Shown here: positions 57,992 to 64,000 of the stretch, piece by piece
Position numbering within the stretch: position 1 is the stretch's first letter
Layout: each line of letters starts with the position of its first letter
From: Parabacteroides goldsteinii
GTDB lineage: Bacteria > Bacteroidota > Bacteroidia > Bacteroidales > Tannerellaceae
Length of the DNA stretch: 64,000 bases
Direction: 5' to 3'
Assembly: GCF_015550595.1 (NCBI RefSeq)
Contig: NZ_JADNBB010000005.1
Coordinates: 1-64,000, forward strand
Program-made: the position numbers and the translations under genes
Notes under the pieces: generated by a model
Database searches by the model: none
Told to the model about the DNA's origin: nothing
Seen by the model: only the letters and a program-made list of their open reading frames with translations

Positions 57992-58418
57992 GTTACTTTT
58001 CTCTTGACAGAAAAGTAACCAAAAGTTCAAGGCTGCACCTGCTTCGCTGCTCCGGTGAAAGACTACGCTGTCGTCTGCGAACTCGCTTCGCTCAAACAGC
58101 GCAGTCTCCTTACGCTTCGTCTTTCCCCTTCGCGGACGCTCACCCGCCGAAGGCCTTTCAGAGAACGCAAAGCGTTCTTTGGGGATTGCCGATACCGACA
58201 CCTTTAAAACAGGCGCTATCGGCCATCCTAAGAGGAAGCTCCGCTTCCTATGAAAGGCCTCAGCTGGCGAGCGTAAAGCGCAGCAGCCGTAGAGAGCGCC
58301 CGGAGCATCCGCTGTTTGAGCGAAGCGAGTTCGGAGGCGATAGCGAACGCAGGATGCGGAGTAGCGAACCAGGTGCAGCCTTGATCTTTTGACTACTTTT
58401 GGATCAAGCCAAAAGTAG
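57992..58418. repeat. Large palindromic intergenic element
   Basis: A segment of about 430 bp between two convergent genes that is a long imperfect inverted repeat centred near 58205. Each end is a hairpin with a 6-nt loop: 57992-58002 with 58009-58019 (11 bp), and 58393-58402 with 58409-58418 (10 bp). Matching arms follow inside, including an AACTCGCTTCGCTCAAACAGCG block that recurs in reverse on the right, and small paired hairpins near the centre. No transposase and no credible gene is present. It may be a mobile-type repeat (MITE-like) or a structured RNA acting as terminator for both neighbours. Confidence 0.75.
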
Positions 58419-58443
58419 GTTCAATTATTTCTAATAATTATTC

Positions 58444-59709
58444 TTACCCCTCTCTCAAAAAATACTTCGCCAGGAACTTCCAGTTCTCATGAATGATCGC
58501 TTTCCCACGTTCCGGGCTATGCAAGCTTTTGGTCTGTGCATCGGCTAGCATACCTCGTTCTTCGAGCGCTTTCAACAAATCCATGCTGCAATGTTTGACA
58601 ATGAAGAAGCCGAGACCTTGTTCGGAAGCTTTCTTTTCGTCGTAGAAGGGATTCGCTTCGTCTTTGATGAATTCGATACCGTCTACTAAAAGCTGTAATC
58701 CCTCTTTGGGCGAAGCATATACGGCAAACTTGTCGAATTCGATGCAATCTGCCAGCGGGGTATATTCGCTTTCTTCCAGTTTCAACTGTCCGGAGGCGAA
58801 GTCGATGAATTCCTGCTTGCTTTTCATGTAAAAGAGTAGTTTGCCGTCGGCGATCTCTACGAATTTCTTATAGATATTTTTGTTGCTTTCTTCCCGTTCC
58901 TGAATAGCTGGATCGACAAAGCTTTCTGCACTTTCCGCACTTTCAACGAAGAAGGCATGGTTCGGGTGTGTTTCCGGCAGGATCAGCGACAACCATTTCG
59001 GTGACGTATAGGCCAGGAAGGCAGTCCGGTCGATATATGACATCGAGTTATGGATGGCCATAAGCGCTTCGGTATTATTCCTGTTCTCCGGGCTCTGGCT
59101 CCAGTATTCCTTAAGCGTCTCACTCAAATTAAACTTTGCGTCGACGGACAGGTAACTGTCGTAATGGAACCAGTGCAATAGCGGAACGTATTGTTCCGGT
59201 GTTTCGTAGGATGTGTCCGGAGCGAAGAGCATCTGCATCTTGGTATTTTCGGGAGCGGTAGTCCATTCCTGGCAAAACAGTTGGTAGATGAGGCGTGCCG
59301 TCTCTTCGGTGGTAGGGTTATCCGGGTTGACAAAGGTACCCTTTTTTACACCGTGATACTGTTGGAGATAATGCCAAAGGAGGAAACGGACGTCCTCGAA
59401 GTTGGCTTCATCGTCGTAGTAATGGTCGCTGACGGTATAAAAAGGGACATAGTTGCCTGTCAGTTCTTTATACTGTGTGATGAATGCCCGCCAGATATTC
59501 AGGCCGGAGATAACATCTTCGAAGTAAGCAGCCATACGCATACTAACCTGTATCGCATCTTCCTTTTCGAAGGAGTTTACCAGGTCGGTATGTTCCATTA
59601 TTTCGTGTATCTGGTTGGCGATACGTGTATAATAAAGGTCGGTAGGGCCGGATTGTTTATAGGGATGCAGTTGCAGCCAGTCTTTCGGATAGATTTTAGT
59701 GTTCTTCAT
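58444..59709 (-). CDS. DUF3843 family protein
   Basis: A 421-aa cytoplasmic protein matching the Bacteroidota DUF3843 family (TKIYPKDWLQLHPYKQ at the start, many aromatic-rich helices, ending AIIHENWKFLAKYFLREG). Its function is unknown. The start is at 59709 and not at 59838, because the promoter motif at 59744-59751 lies between the two. It is divergent from the TonB-dependent receptor and convergent with the Gfo/Idh/MocA gene, with the palindromic element between. Confidence 0.85.
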   Translation of the reverse strand: MKNTKIYPKDWLQLHPYKQSGPTDLYYTRIANQIHEIMEHTDLVNSFEKEDAIQVSMRMAAYFEDVISGLNIWRAFITQYKELTGNYVPFYTVSDHYYDDEANFEDVRFLLWHYLQQYHGVKKGTFVNPDNPTTEETARLIYQLFCQEWTTAPENTKMQMLFAPDTSYETPEQYVPLLHWFHYDSYLSVDAKFNLSETLKEYWSQSPENRNNTEALMAIHNSMSYIDRTAFLAYTSPKWLSLILPETHPNHAFFVESAESAESFVDPAIQEREESNKNIYKKFVEIADGKLLFYMKSKQEFIDFASGQLKLEESEYTPLADCIEFDKFAVYASPKEGLQLLVDGIEFIKDEANPFYDEKKASEQGLGFFIVKHCSMDLLKALEERGMLADAQTKSLHSPERGKAIIHENWKFLAKYFLREG

Positions 59710-59743
59710 ATAATAACATTTATGTCTTATTTTAATAAAGGCA

Positions 59744-59751
59744 CAAATGTA
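59744..59751 (-). promoter_or_regulatory. -7 promoter motif of the DUF3843 gene
   Basis: TACATTTG on the minus strand matches TAnnTTTG, 34 bp before the ATG at 59709. Confidence 0.55.
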
Positions 59752-59831
59752 GTAAAAATTCGATAGCGATATGCGTTTGTGTGTTTCTACTGAAAGATAT
59801 TTTAAGAAGGGATTAGTCTGTCTTTCATGTG

Positions 59832-59869
59832 TTGTCAATGAATTGTAATAACCGTTATCGCATTGTCAT
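59832..59869 (+). promoter_or_regulatory. Possible PHO-box-like repeats upstream of the TonB receptor
   Basis: TTGTCAA (59832-59838) and TTGTAAT (59843-59849) are spaced by 11 bp, as in PhoB binding repeats, and a third TTGTCAT lies at 59863-59869. It is weak evidence, since the third copy is off the 11-bp period. Confidence 0.3.
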
Positions 59870-59901
59870 ACTTTTTAAATTTAACTGAAATATTCCACCT
59901 C

Positions 59902-59909
59902 TACTTTTG
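59902..59909 (+). promoter_or_regulatory. -7 promoter motif of the TonB receptor
   Basis: TACTTTTG matches TAnnTTTG, 30 bp before the ATG at 59940. Confidence 0.6.
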
Positions 59910-59939
59910 CGGCAAATAAATGTAACAACAAGTAAAAGA

Positions 59940-62735
59940 ATGAGAAATAAGCGTGAAAAGAGAGGATTATGGATGCTGGTCCTCCTGCTGTTTGGAAGTT
60001 TTCTTGCGCTGACAGTCCAGGCACAAACAGGTGTTATCTGTGGGACTGTAACGGATGCTAAATTTAAAGAACCATTGATCGGGGCGACCGTATCCATTGA
60101 AGGAACGACTATCGGAGCTATTACAGATATAGACGGGAATTTCCGTATTGAAAAGGTACAGCCGGGGAAATATATTTTGCAAGCTTCCTATGTGTCTTAT
60201 AAAACGGAAACGATCAAGGATGTGGCCGTAGTGTCCCGTCAGGAAACCGTTTTGCGGATCGAACTGTCGGATGCCGACCTCCAGTTGCAGAATGTCGTGG
60301 TTGTTGCCCAACGGAAACTGGGAACGGAGACGGCTGTATTGAATACGGTACGTAAAAGTCTTCCCGTTGTAAGCGGTATATCCGCCCAGCAGATCAGTAA
60401 GACGCAGGACAGCGATGCAGCCGAGGTACTTCGCCGTATTCCCGGTATCACGATCGTGGATGACCGTTTTATCGTAGTCCGCGGTCTGGCACAGCGTTAT
60501 AATAATGTATGGCTGAACAATGCTACCACACCGTCGAGCGAGACGGATAGCCGTGCTTTTTCCTTCGATGTATTGCCTTCGTCGCTTATCGATAATATGA
60601 TGGTCTATAAAAGTCCGTCGGCTGAACTGCCTGCCGATTTCTCAGGTGGTTTCGTGCGATTGATGACGAAGAATGTGCCGGAGGGTAATACTTTCAATAT
60701 CTCTTATCAACAGGGCTTTAATACGAATGCTACTTTCCGTGACTTTCGGTTGACGAAAGGGCATGCGATCGACTATCTGGGTTTCGGTGCCGGTAAACGT
60801 GCGCTGCCTTCCGGTACGCCTGCCCATCTGAACGATGTAAACCCTTCGGATGCTGCCGCCTTTACTCGCCGGGTGAATACGGGTTGGGACATCAGCCATT
60901 TCACTGCACTGCCGGAACAGAAACTGACTTTTACAATGAACCGCCTGTTCAATATCGGCGATTGGAAGGTCGGAAATATCACCAACGTGAATTATAGCAC
61001 GGGATACGATTATTACGAACTGAAGAATAACAACTACTTGTCGTATGATATGACGAACGACCGGTCGTCTTACCGTTACAAATACGACGATGTGCAATAT
61101 AAGAATACGACCAAGCTAGGCGCTTTGTTCAATTGGTCTTTTATGAAAGGAAACATAAAATATGAGTTCCGTAACTTCTTCAATCAGCGCGGTTCATCTT
61201 CCCTGACACAACGCCAGGGTACGGATTATTATTCGGAAGAAAATATCCGCAAATGGGAATCGCTCTACACCGGACGTACCACCTATGCCGGTCAGCTGGC
61301 CGGTGAGCACCGCTGGAATGACGACGTCGACAAGGTGGACTGGACGGCCGGTTATGCCTATGCAGCCTACAACGAACCCGACCGCAAAGTGGTGAAGTCG
61401 ATGGAACGTAAACAGGATGGCGAACTGAAGTATTACGTATCCGATCCCACCCGCTATTATCAGGATCTGAAGGATAACAGCTTTTCCCTGGCAACCAACT
61501 ACGAGCATATCTTTACCGTGTCCGATCTGTTCAAACCGACCTTGAATGCCGGTGTATACGGTGAATACAAAAAACGTAATTTCGATGCCCGTCGTTTTGT
61601 CTACAACCTGCTGGGTAACGGATACAATCGCTTTGCCGAATGGGATTACAGTTCGATCTTCTCGGACGAGAATATCTCCGCCGACCGTATTTATATGAAA
61701 GAGAGTACGAACAAAAGCGACTCTTATACCTCCGATAATCTGTTGGGAGCGGCTTATGTGTCTGCGAAGCTGAATTACGGGGAAAAGTTGAATGCAAATG
61801 TCGGTGTCCGTATGGAGTACTACCAGTTGAAGCTGGACGGTTACGAGTCGGATGGTATTAAACCGGTGCACCTCGATCAGAGTTCGACCGAGTTCTTCCC
61901 TTCCCTGAATGTGGCTTACAGCCTGACGGACAAGCAGCAGGTGAGGGTGGCGTATGGCCGTTCGGTGAACCGTCCCGAGTTTCGTGAGGTTGTTCCCTAT
62001 GTGTATTACGACTTTGCTCTCGATGCCAATATCACCGGAAATGTAGATTTGAAGAATGCGTATACCAATAGTGTGGATCTGCGTTACGAGTTTTATCCTT
62101 CCCCCGGCGAGACGGTGACGATAGGCGGTTTCTATAAATACTTTGCCGATCCGATCGAGCAGACCTACCGTGAGGCGGGGTCGGGTTTGCAGTATACTTA
62201 TCACAATGCCGATCATGCCAAAGCGTTCGGAGTGGAAGTGGATATTAAGAAGCACCTGGACTTTATCGGGCTGAAAGACCTGAGTTTCGTATTCAACGGT
62301 GCTTATATCCATAGTAAAGTATATTTCCCTGAAGGCTCTTTTGAACGCGACCGGGCCATGCAGGGACAATCGCCTTACCTGATCAACACAGGACTTTTCT
62401 ATCAGAATGACACGAAAGGGCTGTCGGCCTCGATTCTTTACAACCGGATCGGCAAGCGTATCGAAACGGTGGGCGTACCGGCGCAGAACCCGAACGACGA
62501 TATCCCCGACATCTATGAGATGCCCTGTAACTCGCTGGACCTGAGTTTCTCGAAGAAGCTGGGTAACTATGTGGAACTGAAAGCCGGTGTCAAAGACTTG
62601 CTGAACTCGAAGATCGAGTATAAACAATTCCTGGAACTGACTGATGCGGACGGAGCGAAACGTGAAGTGGAACAATTGGTCCGCAGTTACCGTCCGGGAG
62701 TAACCCTCAACGTGGGAGTATCCGTTAAATTTTAA
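59940..62735 (+). CDS. TonB-dependent outer-membrane receptor
   Basis: A 931-aa receptor with a signal peptide (about 1-31, ALTVQAQ), a carboxypeptidase-D regulatory-like domain (about 35-110), a plug (LRRIPGITIVDDRFIVVRGL) and a barrel. It is not of the SusC type: it lacks the SusC TonB-box pattern and is not next to a SusD gene; the RGLAQRYNNVWLN plug motif is typical of a different Bacteroidota group. It is followed after 35 bp by an Ig-like lipoprotein with which it probably forms a surface complex. The start at 59940 agrees with the promoter at 59902. Confidence 0.92.
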   Translation: MRNKREKRGLWMLVLLLFGSFLALTVQAQTGVICGTVTDAKFKEPLIGATVSIEGTTIGAITDIDGNFRIEKVQPGKYILQASYVSYKTETIKDVAVVSRQETVLRIELSDADLQLQNVVVVAQRKLGTETAVLNTVRKSLPVVSGISAQQISKTQDSDAAEVLRRIPGITIVDDRFIVVRGLAQRYNNVWLNNATTPSSETDSRAFSFDVLPSSLIDNMMVYKSPSAELPADFSGGFVRLMTKNVPEGNTFNISYQQGFNTNATFRDFRLTKGHAIDYLGFGAGKRALPSGTPAHLNDVNPSDAAAFTRRVNTGWDISHFTALPEQKLTFTMNRLFNIGDWKVGNITNVNYSTGYDYYELKNNNYLSYDMTNDRSSYRYKYDDVQYKNTTKLGALFNWSFMKGNIKYEFRNFFNQRGSSSLTQRQGTDYYSEENIRKWESLYTGRTTYAGQLAGEHRWNDDVDKVDWTAGYAYAAYNEPDRKVVKSMERKQDGELKYYVSDPTRYYQDLKDNSFSLATNYEHIFTVSDLFKPTLNAGVYGEYKKRNFDARRFVYNLLGNGYNRFAEWDYSSIFSDENISADRIYMKESTNKSDSYTSDNLLGAAYVSAKLNYGEKLNANVGVRMEYYQLKLDGYESDGIKPVHLDQSSTEFFPSLNVAYSLTDKQQVRVAYGRSVNRPEFREVVPYVYYDFALDANITGNVDLKNAYTNSVDLRYEFYPSPGETVTIGGFYKYFADPIEQTYREAGSGLQYTYHNADHAKAFGVEVDIKKHLDFIGLKDLSFVFNGAYIHSKVYFPEGSFERDRAMQGQSPYLINTGLFYQNDTKGLSASILYNRIGKRIETVGVPAQNPNDDIPDIYEMPCNSLDLSFSKKLGNYVELKAGVKDLLNSKIEYKQFLELTDADGAKREVEQLVRSYRPGVTLNVGVSVKF

Positions 62736-62770
62736 TTGAAATCACTTATACAAACTAAATTGGTTTTATT

Positions 62771-64000
62771 ATGAACAAGTTTTTATTGAAAGGTGTGGCT
62801 GCCATGTTATGTATGGCCACAATGTTTGGAAACGTAGCTTGTAGCGACGATAACGACGATCCGGCAAAGGTGAGTGTAACTGCGGTTGCACTCGACAAAA
62901 CAACCTTGTCGTTAAAACCGGCAGCAACAGCTAAGCTGGCTGTAACGATCACTCCATCTGAGGCTACAACAAAAACAGTGACCTGGACTTCTTCCGATGA
63001 TAAAGTGGCAACAGTGAGTGATGGTACTGTAACGGCTGTCGCTGTGGGTACCGCCACGATTACTGTAAAAACCGACGATGGCGGTCTTACTGCATCCTGT
63101 GCTGTGACGGTGTCTGAAGATGCTCCGGAAGGCAAGGATGTGGTATTGCAAGGTGAGATTAAATCCGATATGACTTTAAAGGCTATAGATAACAACCTGT
63201 TGAGCGGTTTTGTATACGTAACCGACGGGGTTACGCTAACCATCGAGCCGGGTACGGTTATCAAAGGAGAGAAAGCGACTGAAGGTTCACTGATCGTGGA
63301 ACCGGGTGGCAAGATTATTGCTGAAGGTACAGTTGAGAAACCGATCGTCTTTACTTCCGATCAGCCTGCCGGTTCGCGTACTTATGGTGATTGGGGTGGC
63401 TTGATCCTTTGCGGTAATGCGCCTGTTAATGCAACTACCAAACCGCAGATCGAGGGTGGCCCGCGTACTACATACGGTGGTAATAAGCCTGAAGATAACT
63501 CTGGTATTGTGAAATACGTGCGTATCGAGTTTGCCGGCTATCCACTGGAACCGAACAAGGAAATCAATGGTCTGACCTTAGGTGGTGTTGGTAGAGGTAC
63601 TACACTTGAATATATTCAGGTCTCTTATTGTGGCGACGATTCTTTCGAATGGTTCGGTGGTACGGTGAATGCCAAACACCTGATAGCCTACAAGGGTTGG
63701 GATGATGAGTTCGATACGGATTATGGTTATAGTGGTAAGTTGCAGTTCCTGTTGGGCGTACGTGACCCAAAAGTGGCCGATACTTCCAAGTCTAATGGTT
63801 TTGAGTCGGATAACGATGCGAATGGTTCAGGTAATGAGCCGTTGACCAAACCGATCTTCTCAAATGTAACGTTGATCGGCCCGTTCTATGGCGAGTCTGC
63901 CGGTAAAGCGGAAAGCGAAATTCTTTATACAACGGATGATGCTGCCAACGGTGCAAAGGGTGGCCAGTTCCAGGCTGCTATGCATATCCGTCGTAATTCT
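62771..64000 (+). CDS. Ig-like (BIG2) lipoprotein with beta-helix-like region, partial
   Basis: The gene begins at 62771 and is open to the right edge (410 codons visible, no stop). It has a lipobox (GNVAC24SDDN), a BIG2 Ig-like domain (about 35-115, TAVALDKTTLSLKPAATAKL to ASCAVTV) and then a long region with beta-helix-like turns (DGVTLTIEPGTVIKGEK, EPGGKIIAEGTVEKPIVFTS). It is probably surface-exposed and pairs with the TonB receptor before it. I recall such proteins being mis-named as multidrug transporters in some annotations, for which nothing here gives support. Confidence 0.85.
   Translation, partial: MNKFLLKGVAAMLCMATMFGNVACSDDNDDPAKVSVTAVALDKTTLSLKPAATAKLAVTITPSEATTKTVTWTSSDDKVATVSDGTVTAVAVGTATITVKTDDGGLTASCAVTVSEDAPEGKDVVLQGEIKSDMTLKAIDNNLLSGFVYVTDGVTLTIEPGTVIKGEKATEGSLIVEPGGKIIAEGTVEKPIVFTSDQPAGSRTYGDWGGLILCGNAPVNATTKPQIEGGPRTTYGGNKPEDNSGIVKYVRIEFAGYPLEPNKEINGLTLGGVGRGTTLEYIQVSYCGDDSFEWFGGTVNAKHLIAYKGWDDEFDTDYGYSGKLQFLLGVRDPKVADTSKSNGFESDNDANGSGNEPLTKPIFSNVTLIGPFYGESAGKAESEILYTTDDAANGAKGGQFQAAMHIRRNS

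Noticed and set aside
57958-58392. 144-residue open reading frame through the palindromic element
   Set aside because: It is an arginine- and serine-rich translation of an inverted repeat, with no promoter and no domain, and overlaps the Gfo/Idh/MocA stop.
61194-62675. 493-residue open reading frame antisense to the TonB receptor
   Set aside because: It is a shadow frame: the sense strand holds a full TonB receptor with recognised motifs.
62755-63312. 185-residue antisense open reading frame over the BIG2 lipoprotein
   Set aside because: Valine- and serine-rich shadow of the repetitive Ig-like coding sequence.

Overview
The window is chromosomal DNA from a gut-type Bacteroidales bacterium, most likely Parabacteroides. 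The genus is inferred and not tested by any search. The signs are a SusC/SusD pair, many Bacteroidota-only DUF families (DUF3332, DUF3843, DUF4105, DUF4251, DUF4491, DUF4837), lipoproteins made by most operons, and promoters that nearly all carry the Bacteroidota -7 motif TAnnTTTG a short way upstream of the start codon. No rRNA, tRNA, CRISPR array, transposase or prophage gene was seen.

Positions 1-17,000 are mostly envelope biogenesis. A leftward operon carries a DUF4105/Lnb-type lipoprotein N-acyltransferase, an alkaline-phosphatase-fold protein that seems to have lost its catalytic residues, and secA. After a small membrane protein and an intergenic repeat comes a rightward run: coaX, an outer-membrane barrel protein, a TPR protein, lptC, a CBS/CorC membrane protein and a PpiD-like chaperone. 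It ends at a strong terminator. rlmN, a DUF4837 lipoprotein and pdxA follow.

Positions 18,000-24,700 hold a four-gene lipid-type cluster (cytidylyltransferase, SDR reductase, CDP-alcohol phosphatidyltransferase, acyltransferase). Next is a sigma-54 activator in an operon with lptE, a hypothetical gene and secG, then two small genes. Positions 25,000-35,500 hold an M28 peptidase (leftward), a CzcCBA-like metal efflux operon headed by a small histidine-rich membrane protein, an EFR1 flavodoxin/ferredoxin protein, a TlpA-type lipoprotein and a TIGR01777 epimerase.

Positions 35,500-47,800 are a leftward accessory block: susC, susD, a DUF6057-like membrane protein, a beta-propeller protein with a CxxCH motif, a DUF3332 lipoprotein and a secreted GH2 beta-galactosidase. 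Upstream of susC, a promoter-bearing segment of about 200 bp is bounded by 21-bp inverted repeats (19/21 identical). This has the architecture of a phase-variable invertible promoter and is the most interesting feature of the window.

Positions 47,800-57,960 hold a serine hydrolase, an ABC-F ATPase, two tandem nagA paralogues, a fusion of a degenerate NagB domain with a PIG-L/LmbE deacetylase domain, a DUF4251 protein, a ComB-type phosphatase and a Gfo/Idh/MocA oxidoreductase. A palindromic element of about 430 bp follows, then DUF3843, and finally a TonB-dependent receptor with an Ig-like lipoprotein that runs off the right edge.
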